A stretch of 64,000 nucleotides of DNA from Puffinus mauretanicus (taxonomy: Eukaryota > Chordata > Aves > Procellariiformes > Procellariidae). Position 1 is the first letter of the stretch; every line of letters begins with the position of its first letter. Under the pieces are notes generated by a model. The model did no database searches, was not told the origin of the DNA, and was given only the letters and a program-made list of their open reading frames with translations. Below are positions 46,676 to 58,700 of the stretch, piece after piece. A program made the translations under genes and the position numbers. The DNA lies in assembly GCA_023333565.1 (NCBI GenBank), contig JAJKFH010003173.1, positions 310,001 to 374,000 of the forward strand, in the 5' to 3' direction.

Positions 46676-49600
46676 GTGCCGTGGGGCGTCTCCGTCCTGG
46701 GGCGACCCGCAGTCCCGCTTTTCTCCAGCGCAGAAGCTTCTGGGTTTTCACCGTCATGAAAACCCGGCCGAGCAAGCACGAAAGGCCGGGCTGGGGGGTC
46801 GGAGCCGGGAGTGCGTGCGGGTTGTGTCAGCCTGTTCCCAGCCGGGACCGGGGAGTTTGGGGAGCAGCCAGGAGCGTTTCCATTCAAGGAGAGGTTATAA
46901 ACCACAGCAGGGAGAAGGGCTGCAGCCGGAGGTCCTTGCCAGGGTCCCAGCGCTGCTCTGGAGGCACGGCCCACTGCGGCCCACGCACAGCCCCGAGACC
47001 TTCGGGTAACGCTTCCACATCCACCTTCCTCCCCCAGCACAGGGAAAGGCAGAGAGAGAAATGTTTGGGGGAGACACCACTGCTGAGGGAGGGGTCTCGG
47101 AGCCGTGCAGTCCCGGGCTCACGGAGGGGACAGGGCCACGCCACCTCAGGGCTGCGCAGGTCCTGCCACGGGTCCCCTCCTCGCCGTCCCCAGGAGTTAA
47201 ATGTGACCGAGGCGAGTCCCCAGCAGCCCCGTGAGCCTGCGCAGAGCCTATCGATCGTGTGCGGCGGAGGGGGAGCCACCCCGCGGGGCTGCCCCCCATT
47301 TCCATTAGCCGGAGTCTCACCAGATGCTCCGTGTGTGCAGCAGTGTTATGTTGCAAAAACCTGTTCCGCTCACTCCAAGTTCAGGAAGGGTTTATGCACG
47401 AGCAGTAGTAGTATTTTTTTTACACATGCAATTCTATTCCTGTTGTAACTTCCCAAGGCAGAGGCCAGTGGAGCAGAGGCATGGAGGGAGAATTTTTTTT
47501 CCCTTGCAAATTAAATATAGGCACAAGACAAGCCCCGTTTCTGCCCATACAAGGAGAGGAGTGGGTCAGCATCTGAAAGCTATGCTCAGCACTTTTTCAG
47601 GAACCTGAGTTGCAAGCAAGCGTTTGTTTGTCCTCACAGGCTTTAGGTCTGGTGGTTTTCCCCCTTCTTCATTTCTCTGAATGCTGAAAGGCTGTTTCTA
47701 AAGCATTTTGTTTTCCTCCTCTTTTATCAGTAGTTCATCCTGTTTGTTACAAATACACCCTCCCAGCTCCCACCACCTTTCCGTAGGGTCAGCGAAGAGA
47801 AGGAGCTTTCTATAAGCAGCAGCACAACAGAGAGCAACAGCTTTTCCTGCACCAACCTCAGTCCCTGGAGAGTGTGGCCTCACCCGGGGGCTTCCCTGCT
47901 GCCCAGGCACAACCCAGGGGACCCAGCCCACGGCCAGGCTGGCACGGGGAGCACCGAGCACGACGGCATCGCCCTGTGGCCCCCCATCCCCAGGGGCACA
48001 TCGGCCGTACCTGCCTGGCACTGAAGGCTGAGCCCCACGGAGAGAGGAGCACCGCACTGGGTGGGGAGAGGCTCTAGGGAGCTGAGCACCCACACCAGGG
48101 GCTTTTTAAGCTTGTCACTGAGCATTGCCCTCAGCTGTGATGAGTGTGGTGGGCAGCAGGCAAGGGCCCAGGCTGAGTCTGGCGGGGCAGGGGCAGGGGC
48201 ACGGCCATGGCCACTGCGCTGCATCGGCCGAGGGTTGAAGGGTGCATTTGTGCAGGTGGTTACCTCTCCAAGGCAACGTAATACCCAGGAAACGGGACGC
48301 ATTCATGCAGGACACGGGGAGATCTGGAGCCTAAAAGGCACGTGGGGAACCTACTCCGTGGGAAAAGCGGTTCTCGGGGATTTGCCCCCGTTTCCTCCCG
48401 CCCCCCGTCCAGCCCGCACCTCCAGCCCCCTGCAGAGGCTGTGCAACCCAGGGCTTTACAAACTCAAACCCACTTTGCCAGCACACGTGGTCCCTTGCAG
48501 ATGCTGGATCCCCCACCCCAGCAGTTGTCACGGTGCCGCTCCCCCCGTCGACGGGGTCTCGCGAGGAGCCGACGGGAAGTTTCTCTTGAGAAAAAGCACT
48601 TCTGGCCCCGCGTGCTCCCGACAGCCGCCCTGGCCCACGGGGCACCGCCGGGTCATCCTGCCCGCGCACGCTCGCGCCGGCGAGCTGCTCAAAGATCAGC
48701 TGCTAAACCCAGCCGTTTCTGTCCCTGCTCGGAGGAAATACCATTGTTCCTAGTTTCACGTGGAAAGGGCGGTTCTTCGCCCCAGCTGCCACCCACGTGT
48801 TCCTTTCCCACCCGGAATAATCGCTCCTCCTGCAGCCAGCACTGCCAAGTCTGTGCCCGTTCCCACCCGAATCCCAGTGAGCGGGCTCGGAGCCGGCGGT
48901 GGCGGGGTCAGAGCCCCTGCGGGGTCCCTGCGCGCCCCCGGCACCCACCGCTCCTCCCTCCGCTTCTGCCTGCGATTGCCAGCGAGGCGAGCGTTCAGCT
49001 TTGGGGACCACGAAGGATGAACGCCGGCCCGAGGACAGAGGTGGTGTTTGCTTAATTTCTTCTTTTTCCGAAGGAACAGATCCCTACCGGGGCACTTTGC
49101 ACAGACAGCTGACCAAATGCCCAACATATAGTTTCAAATGTATTTATGTCCTCGCTGCCTCTGAAGTGTATCTTCAAAGATGTTTTGCATCAAAATAGGA
49201 TTTTCCAGGGTATTTGCAGTGACAAATTCAGTGCAACCTAGGCTTCAAACAGCCACTTGAAAATTAGAATTGAATGTAGCTGGATCTCAAAGTTCTTAAG
49301 AGAAAAAAATATTTAATAAATATTCCTTAAGAGGCATTCAAATAATAAAGAGTATCAGCCAAAGCAGACATCCTACCTAATTTAGTCTCTAGAGCAGGAT
49401 CTGCTAGTAGATCAGGGTAGGATTTGTGAATTACCATTTCACTTCTCCAGGGACTTTTCCTGAAATTGTAATGGCTTTCTCTCCTCTTTTTTCCATGAAA
49501 CTGCCATGACATAGTTCTCCGTTATTAAGTATGAAACCTACCTAATTAGCACAATGACGGTCTTTAATGAGGCCCTGGCTGTGTTCTGCATCTTGGATAG

Positions 49601-52122
49601 GAGTGGGTAATACCAAACACAGGACAATAATGATAGAAACACATTCCCCCATGAACTTGCCCCGTGGAAGGCAGCGATGGCAAATGAAGCTTGGGCATTC
49701 AGATTTATTGGAAATCTGTCCCTGGGGTATGCCAAGCCCCAACGGGATCAAATGCACTGGAGTTAATTTGATGCCAGTAACATGCAAACACCGGGGATTA
49801 ATAACCTGGCAGGAGGGAGCGGCCGTTCGCTGTGCGCTGGTACGTGCGGCCCCGGGGAGGGGGTTGCTGCTGGCCACCAGCTCTGCCCGCGCTGCACACC
49901 TGCGGGGAGAGCCCTCCCTCGGCGCGGGCGGGCGGGCGGCAGGCGGGAGGAGGAAGGTGTTACGTGCTGTGGCGCTTGCAGGGCTCCCGTCCTGCGGGGG
50001 TGCTGGGCTCCTGCTGGGCCAAAGGGCTGGATGAGCAGCACAGCCCGGCCCCTTCCAAAGCCCACGTCACGCAGCCCCCCGTCCCTGCCACCGCCGAGCG
50101 GATCCGGCACCGCTGAAATGGATAGGTGCTGGATCTGGCCCATACGGCTGAACGTATAGAGGGGATTTGGCTCCTAACATTAAGAGAGTGCTTTTGCAGG
50201 AGCTGCTCCTCGCGCAGCCTCTCCGGGCCTTCCCTTCCCCGCCAGCGCCGATGCTAACCCGCTCCTCCAGCCGGATGGCCTCCCGAAGGCTCACAAATGT
50301 GCCTGTAATTAAAAAGCCTTTATTTTCAAAACCATTTCACAGCTTATTCTTCTGACAATGGGACGGGGCTTCTTAGGCTAGTGCTGGGCAAGGGGAAGGG
50401 GCAAGGCGGGCTGGCTGCTGCCCGGCGTGTTTCCTTGCCGTGGACACAGGCTGCATTTGCCACTCGCCCGCTGGAGCTGAGGAGCCCGTGGCCCTGCAAA
50501 CCGGCACCGCTGCCGAGGCCTCCCCGGGGCCAGCGCTCGTCTTCCCTCAGGAGCTCGGCTCCGTCCCCGTTCACTGCCCGGGCTGATGGGCCTAACAAGC
50601 TGAAAGGCTTTCTGACGAGACCGAGCGAATTTAACAATTTCCCTTCAATTCTCCTCGTACTGAGTCCGACAGGAAAGAAACCCATTGCCACATGAAATAA
50701 GATTCATTTTATTCAAAGTCCAGCACCGTTTTATTCGCTCCAGCACATTCCCAATCACCTTCATCGTATTATTAATCAGCAGCAGAATGTCTTCTACTTG
50801 TTTAAGCAGCATTTCTAAAAACCGGACCACGCTCCTTTAGCGTCCTTGTCTCTGCAGAAGGAGGCTGTGTTTTATTTCTCTTTCCTTTTGTTCAAGTTCA
50901 TTTGTATCCACGTGGCATTTCTAATCAAGAAGTCGTACCCCCTTCCAGCTGGCAGGCAGTCTCGTGTGCTGGTTTTAAAGCATAAATAAAACCCAGTTTT
51001 CTGCAACAATTTGCCTGAGCCGAGGCCGGGCTGTGGCAGCGCTGGGGGAGCCCCGTCACCCCTCGGCTCAGCTCTGGTAGCCCAGCTCCCCGTCGGGCTG
51101 GTTTCCGCAGCCTCCTCACTTGCCTTTCTGCAGCCGGGGGGGTCGGTCCTGGCCGGGCGCTCGCCCTCTCCAGCGACCTCTCGTCTGCGAGTTTTTCAGG
51201 AGCGTTTCCTGCAATAACGGCATTGAGCAAAGCCTCTGAGCTGGCTCGGATTTCTTGGCTTTCGCTGAACAGGAAAGCGAAAGGGGGAAAATCAATATCC
51301 CAGCAAGAAGAAACGCCTGATCCTGGGTCGGTCCTCACCCTGGGCAGGCTGGGGCTTAACTCGGAAAGCACTTCCCCACATGCTACAAACGCACGCAGCC
51401 GGCAGGACACAAGCTCACCAGGATCCGGAGGGGAGGCTGAGGGTCCCTGCTCACGCTCGCTCCGTCCTCTGCCCCAAAGCCCCCCCGGCCCCTGCGGCGC
51501 GGGGGGAAGGGGCTGGCTGCGGCCACAGCCCGGGGGTGGGAGCGGGGGCAGAGCAGCTTCGGGCTGACCTTGCTGCTGGGGGTCGCCTCCTCCCGCGGGC
51601 AGGCACAGGGTCCCCGGCAGGCAGAGGAGCCCCCCTGCCGAGAGCAGAGCCGGGTGCTCATGGCACAGAGGTGGTTCACGCCGGCTTTACCACGCGGCTT
51701 CTGTGCCGGCTCCGGCACCGCCGCGCTGCCCGGGGGCCGTGGAGGTCCCACCAGTCAGACAACGGGGAGGGAGAGCTGCTCCTGCATTAACAGACTAAGC
51801 CGGCGATTCAGGCTGGACCTTCCCAGAGGGCTTCGCCGCAGTCACGACATCGGGCTGGAGTTAGCGATGTGACATTTCGAACCTAGACATAACCAACATG
51901 ACATTCTGTCAGGTTTAATTAGTCCCTTTGCTCTGCCGGCGACAGCCGCTGTGGAGGCAGAGCCTGGCTGAAGGCTGGCAGATCGGAGGGCTGTCGCCTC
52001 CGAAGGCTCCTCAAGCGGAGGGGAGCATCGGGAGGAGACTCTGGGATGAGATAAGCAGTTGCCCGATGAAGCAGTTGCTTTATTCTTAAATGCATAGGCT
52101 AACAGCAACCTGCCTTTGCCTA

Positions 52123-52162
52123 GTTAGGATAATTGAAGTTAGGATAATTGAAGTTAGGAGAA
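52123..52162. repeat. 15-bp tandem repeat, about 2.6 copies
   Basis: GTTAGGATAATTGAA at 52123-52137 and 52138-52152, with a partial third copy. Confidence 0.9.
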
Positions 52163-55100
52163 CTCCAGGCTCCCACATTGTATTTTCTGTCCTCTGTGGT
52201 CTGTAACAATCTTCTGGGGCTGAAAAAGTTCCTCGGGGGACTGACTGGGTGTCTCCAGAGGGCAGGAACATTGCAGAGGATCTTTCACCTCTGCTCCAGA
52301 CTGAAGGCATTGCAGCACCAGGTCCCTCCCGAAGGGCAGCATGAAACGAGGTCCCAGGTAACTTAGCGTCTTGGTGGCAGCCGTGTCAGCAGCGCGGGCA
52401 GAGCCTGAGGCAGGCAGCGGTGTAACAAGGCAAGGACCAAGCTCTCTGAGCACGTCCGTGTGCCCGGCGACTCTGCTAACCACGTCCAGCCCAACAGCTC
52501 TCCTGTCAGCCAGCGCCGAGGGCCAAGGCAGCCAGAAGTGTCCTGGGGACCTGGGGCAAAAGGAGCGGCTCGGGTCCCCGGAGCCACCGCTGCCAACGTG
52601 CTCGCAGAGCCCAGCGTGTTCCCTTCCTCGGGGCCGTGATCACGTAACCCTGCACGGCTCCGAGGATGTTGCTTGCCTTCAGTCCTGTTCAGGAGTCGCT
52701 TGGCTGCAGCTCTCCCAAGCTACCTGCTCAGACTTTCCCCCTCCTCATCTGTTCATTCTGTTCCAGACCAATTACTGAGAGTTTGCACCCAAAGGCAGCC
52801 AGCCAGGCATTTATGCATGCAGCTGCCTGATCTGCATGTGCTCATGCTAATTGTGTGGAAACGAGTCCTGGTCGGTTTTGTGCTGAGTTTCCTGTACCCT
52901 GAATTGAGCTCTGCTTGTAAAAAGGAGAGATCAGGTCCTCTGCATTTAAAAGAATTCAAGAGGGAATCTTTCTAGTTATTGCTTTCCTGGTTTCCAAACA
53001 TGCCACTGATGTTAGCAGTGCTGTTAGCAAGAGCATCTGAGCTTTTCACAGAATATATGTTATTTGCCTTTTTAAAGTGTCTCCTAACATGAATGGGAAC
53101 AAACACTCTACTTGCAGCTACAAACAGAGTCTTGGGAAGTTCACTGGAGATAAGACGTATTGCCAGGAAAAGTCGAGCAAAAGTCCTCCTTCTGCAGAGG
53201 TTTTAGGGGACCTCCGAATCTAAAAAAGATGGACAGGATAAGACACTCTTACCCTGCCTGTAAAACAGCAAAATCTGCAGTTTCTTACGAACACCCTTTG
53301 TAAGGGTGATTGTAAGGCGATTCCTCCTACCTCCTTTTCCTCTGCTTAGGAACACCGGTGCAACCCTGGCAAGGAAGCGCCAGGACCGGCCCTCACTCCA
53401 CGTGCCAAGCCCCCGGTGCACGAGCCGCCCCGAGCCCCAGCAGCACAGCAGGGTGACAGCGTGGCTGCGTGGCGGGGGTGGCACGGGCATCCCACCGGGA
53501 GGGACGGCTCGATGAGGGTGTGCTCATGCCCTTTGTGCGTTTAAACCTCTCCTAGAACAACCTGTCACTCCTGCAGCATGTCAAAGGTAAATTTCCCCGT
53601 ATCCCTACTGGAGGGGATTATGTTCCCAGCAGGGGTTCAGGTTTTTTGCCATAATATGATTTAATGTGACAAGCGTAATTAGATGTGACACATCCTTGCA
53701 ACAATTCACTACCTTAGAAAATCACAAACAAGCTTAAAATAAACCAGAATGCACAGACTCACATCTCTCTGTACATCGCAGCTGGAAAAAATAAGCACCA
53801 AGTTAAGGACTTTTCAGTGCTTCCTTTGGGAGACAGCAAAGTCATGAACACGATACTATAAATTAATTATTTAGATCCCAGCCCTGCAATGAGAGCCATC
53901 TGGCCAGATGCCTTTACCCTTAGCAGAGCCCCCTTGGAGTTAACAGCACTCCATGCAGAAAGCAAGCTATCCACATGTATCTCTTAATGGACTGAGGCTT
54001 CAGTCCCTGTCCTGAAACGAGCAGAAATAGACCAAAACCGACTCTCGGCACTTGGGTTCCTCAGCCATTTCGTTTCCTCTGGAATTAAGACAGCACAGTA
54101 AACCTACAGTGCCTTTGTAAATGTACACGTTTGTATACTGAGAGCTTCGGTTCAGGCTGCGGATCCAGCCTGAGCCCGGCTGCCGCTCGTCCTTCCCAGC
54201 CCCACGCCGTGGTTTGTGCAGTGGGAAAACACCGGGACTGGGAGACTGCCTCCGAGACGGCTGCCTGCGGCGGCACCTCGGCCGAAGGGCTGAGGGTGAA
54301 AGGCTCAGACAATTCATTATGCACGTCAAGATTAATTCTCATTTCCACCCCGTGGGGCCCTCCGTTTACAGTTCAGTTGCTGGAGTGCAGCACTGCATGA
54401 GACATATTTTCATTCGCCATGGTCTTAAATGAAAGTGGATCGTCAATTCTATTTCCTCTGAGTTTCAGATGTTCATGGGCTTCGAGTTGCAGCATTGCCA
54501 GAGCGCCCTTCACAGAACATGGAGATGGAGACTGAGGGGAAGGAAAATCCTGTGTCTGGAAGAAGCACTGGAGGCAGCAGGCAGAGGCTTTGGAGATCCT
54601 GGAAAACCTCAGCGTTAGCAAGAGCGGAGCGTGCGGAGCAGCCTCGGCACACCAAGGAGCCCTGCCTGCCTTTCCCGGGAAGAGACAAGAGGGAAAGAGT
54701 TAAAAGCTGTCTCCAGGCAGGAGAACAAAAACGCTATTGCACTCATCTTGCTCGCTACGCTCATCTAATTACGTTATTTAACAGGATACCCTCTCATTGA
54801 TTTTAATTACTCACATAATTTGGGAAGTAATTCACAGTACATCCCTGCAGGGTGCATGAGTCTGAGTTGGGAACAATGCGCTCAAGTCTTCCTCGCTACA
54901 TGAAAGGGGAAGATGGGGAGGCCGAGCCTCAGCCCAGCAGGCAGGGGGGACGTGCCCGTGGGGTTTCTTTCCCTTGGGGAAGATTTCTCCGGCAGGGCGG
55001 AGGCTTGGGACGGTTTCTCCACCAGCACCGGAGACGTCAGCGAGGCCGGGATCGCACGTGGGTATTGATGCAGCTCCGTTTCTGGACGGCCGTCCCTGCG

Positions 55101-55629
55101 CTCCCACCTGCGCAGCTCCCGTGCCCGGTGGGATTTTCGGGATTCGCCTTTCAGCGGGAGGCGCGACGCCGCAGCCCCCGGGCAGCCCCGGCCCCAGCTG
55201 CCGCCCACGCGGGGCGGCTGGACACCACGCAAGCAGCTCCTTGTCTCCCGCCGTCCCCGGCCCCCTTGCAGAGCAGCTGCGGATTAATTGGCCCTTTGAT
55301 ATCGGTGGGGTTCTGCCAGGGACGACTCGCTCGTGTCTCGCTGGCGGGGGGAGACGCTCGTCCCTTCCAGCGCGCCCAGGCAGCCGCTCGCTGCCTACAG
55401 CTCTCCCTCCAAACACTCCCGGAGCAAAGAGCCACTCTTGATCCCTGAGGACCGTTAACCAACAGTCCCTGTCGGTGTTGACTATTAAAAATGCTTTTAC
55501 TCACAGTCCTCCTGCAATTTTAATATTTTTTTTTAAACACAGTTGCACACAGTTTAGCAAAATTGGGTTGTGCATCCCCCAGCACACACTCGTTTGGTTT
55601 CTTCACTGTCTTTTGTAAGTTCCCGACTT

Positions 55630-55725
55630 AATTAGGATGCGAACAATCCCAGAGGAATGTTTAATTAATATTATAAAGCAACAATGGGATGATTAAGCAA
55701 GTCTGGGCAGCTGCTATTTATACAC
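55630..55725. promoter_or_regulatory. Candidate muscle-type enhancer downstream of INKA2
   Basis: Within 100 bp: TEAD site GGAATGT (55654-55660), homeodomain TTAATTAATATTA (55660-55672), SOX-like AACAATGG (55680-55687), E-box CAGCTG (55708-55713) directly joined to a MEF2 site CTATTTATA (55714-55722). Motif matches are seen; activity is inferred. Confidence 0.4.
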
Positions 55726-58700
55726 AGGGCATGTGGCACTTGTTGGGGGCGAGCGTGTCAAGGAAAAATCATTCCATGGACCTCTCTGTGCAATGTTATT
55801 GCTTGTTTTAATTGTCTGGTTCGGTCCTTTTCTCCTCTTTGTGTTTGCTCAGGCAGAGCGAGAGAAACAGAGATTTAGCTCAGAGTCTCTTGTTCAGCTT
55901 AATTATAGAGTGAAAGCTTTCAACCGAGGAGCCTCTCTCCCACCCCTTCTCCTCTTCCCCAGCCACGAGGTCTCCAGAAACAACCCAGCAGAAGCTTTGG
56001 GCAACGGATGCCCTAAAACTGGTCCAGGAATAGCATCTGGGAGACCCCTTCAAGCAGAAAAATACCCCAGAGGACAGAGGCAGATTGCAGGCTAAAAGAG
56101 GTGGAGGGGCTTTGCCAGGAGCAGCAGCAACCGCTCGGCTCCCCCGTGCAAGGGGACGGGGTGGGATGGGGGAACGGGGCACGTCGTGGGCTGGGGCGCG
56201 TGGGACTGTGTGCGGTGTTGGGGTGTCCGGAGCAGGCAGCCAGCACCACCTCCCACCCCCGTGGAATTAAATGTACTCCTCAAATGGTTAAGTGATGCTC
56301 TCATTGCACAGCGGCTTCACGGCATTGGTTTTCAGGGCATTTGCTATTTAGAAAATATTTCTTCTTTGCTTCTCAGAAGCCTGCGTGCAACCTGAAGTAA
56401 TTGTATTTGCCTTGGGTTGAACTCTTTTTGCAGTTTCTAAAAATAAACACTTGATTTCTTCTACTTCCCAAAGAACTGTCTCTACTGAGAGCAGCAACCA
56501 AACAAATTGATAAAAAAATTAAAGGAAGTGGGAAATCCAACAGAAGTGAAGCGGGACGGCTACAGCACACCCCCAGTCCTGTTGGGAATGTACGGCTCCC
56601 ATAATACAGCCGCAAATAAATTCACGTTTTCCAGGGGGAGGCCCCTGGCTTCCAGGGGCAGGGAAGAGCGCTGGCCCTGGCCCCAGCTCCACGGGCACGC
56701 GCTGAACTTCGTGCCTCCCTCGCTGAAGCCGAGCACACGCTGCGCCCGCGAGCCCTGGCCTCGGCACGGCGAGGCAGAAGCGGCTGCGGCTCCGCCGGCG
56801 CAGCCTGAGCCGCCGCAACCCCGACAGCCCCGCGGGAGCGGCAGGTCCCCAGCCCGGCACCCGAGCACCCGGAGCAGGCTGCAGCGGGACGCAGGGTGCC
56901 GCGCACCCCAGCACAGCCCCCAGGGGAGACCCTCCCCACCTTTCCCCCTAGAAAATCCACTCCTGGCAGCTCCAAGAGCTCGGTCCCACCGCTGGCAGGC
57001 AGCGGAGGAGACACCGAGGAGCCTTTTCCCTCCTCAAGGCAGCAGCTTTGCCTCCAGCTGCTCTGACTCATCCTTACACGTCTTATTCACCGCCTCACAC
57101 TTATTCAATTATTACTTCAGTCCTGGCCCCGCTCTGGGAAGCTTATCTCACACCGAATCCTTCTCGGTCAAGCCCTAAACACTGATTGTTTCAGGAGAGG
57201 GCCAAAAGCTGCCTGTCGGCTGCTAATCGGACTCTGCATCGTGTACTGAATAAAAGGGAACACCCTGAGCTCAGGAGTGCAGCAAATCCAGGTCCTGCTC
57301 CTGCAAAAACTGGTGTGAAATCTGCAGCAGGACAACCCAGCTGTGACACAGGCGTAGAGCAGCTTTTAACACACCAAAAGTGCAGCCTGGCTGAGGTGCA
57401 CAGAGCCCGAGCAGCAGCGAGTACCGGCCCCGAGAGCGGCTGCCTTGCCCTCTGCCCTGCTGTCGTCCCGACACCTCAAACCTGGCTGACGCCAGCACCT
57501 CCCGGCAGAGGCTCCCGGCTCTCCCCTCCCTGACGGCCGCAGGCAGCAGGGAGGCTGTAAGGGGAGAGCAGCCGCAGCTCTGCTTTCGGGGGGCTCGAGG
57601 GCCGAGGCCGTTGCTAGAGGACTCCTTTAGCTTGACTCCATCTCCCAAAGACTTCCAGTTCTTCTAGTATCTTGGGGTGGGGTGGGGGGGCAGAAGAGCT
57701 CTGAAGGTTTAGTGGTAGTGAGGAAACCCTTTAAACAACCGCTAACAAACAGGACATCGAGAGTTTCTTGGAGAAAACCTCTTCTGGGGTAGTCTTTTCA
57801 GCTGAGAGAGGGCACTGACAGAGTTAACCGTGTAAGTCCCAACGGATGACAAGACTATACATTCACCGTGGTTGCTTTTAAACCCGAGGTGCCGCTGTTC
57901 AGCCCCCTCAGGCTCGGTCCGGGCGCAGCGACCTGCGGGCCAGCGGCGAGGAGCTGCCGAGGCAGCTGGGGCTGGCGGGCGCGTTCATCCTCCCCGTGCA
58001 TCAGGGGCCTTAATGGATTTTCAGGTCAGAACCAAATCAATACATTTAGATCAGAAAACTTCACTCCAAGACCAGTAAAACGTGTTATCATTTGCTCAGT
58101 TAGAGCCTGCAATATACTGACAGGACAAATAAGTATCTCCCAGTGCTAGGGTCCTGCAGAAAATGGATGCTTTCTCTTGTTTCCATTGAAATTCATGTAC
58201 ATTTCTACAGGGATTTCAGAAAACAAGAGGCTTCTGTTTGCCTTTTAGGTTTCTTGCCAGATTTCTGCAGTAGAAAATACCGAGTCAGTTGACCAAGGTG
58301 CACATTACAGGAGAGAAGCCTGTGGGTACGTAAGCGTTGGCTTTCCTGTGTTACAGAAGGATGCTCCAGTGTGCCTTTGCTGTAACACCCTGGGCCGATC
58401 GTGTCGCAGGTTCAGCTGCTGGTTTGCCCAAGCCCAGCCTCTGCCCTTCGCTCCGCAGACCCGTGATCGAGCTGTGCCTTTCCCTGTTCCCACAGATTAA
58501 CTGTGACCGGTGTGCGGGCGGCCAGCATCGGGTCCCCCTCATTTCAAACATCATTTATCATAAAGGATTATCCCACAGGGGCGCCTGTGCAGTCATATTT
58601 AATAACATTTAATAACCTACAGTGCTTCAAATCAAGTGAGTTCTCCTGTGAATTTAAGCCACACTGACGCAGCAGCTTGACACTGCTTATTTCCAAAGCT

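Noticed and set aside
46681..47448. 255-codon + strand frame downstream of INKA2
   Set aside because: Low-complexity Arg/Ser/Pro/Gly composition, starts at the INKA2 polyadenylation region, no domain, and an equally open - strand.
48061..49055. Overlapping + frames of 230 and 237 codons
   Set aside because: Two different frames are open over the same GC-rich DNA and neither has a recognisable motif or splice structure.
54832..55448. Opposed frames of about 195 codons on both strands
   Set aside because: Symmetric openness on both strands in a CpG-rich patch points to composition, not coding.
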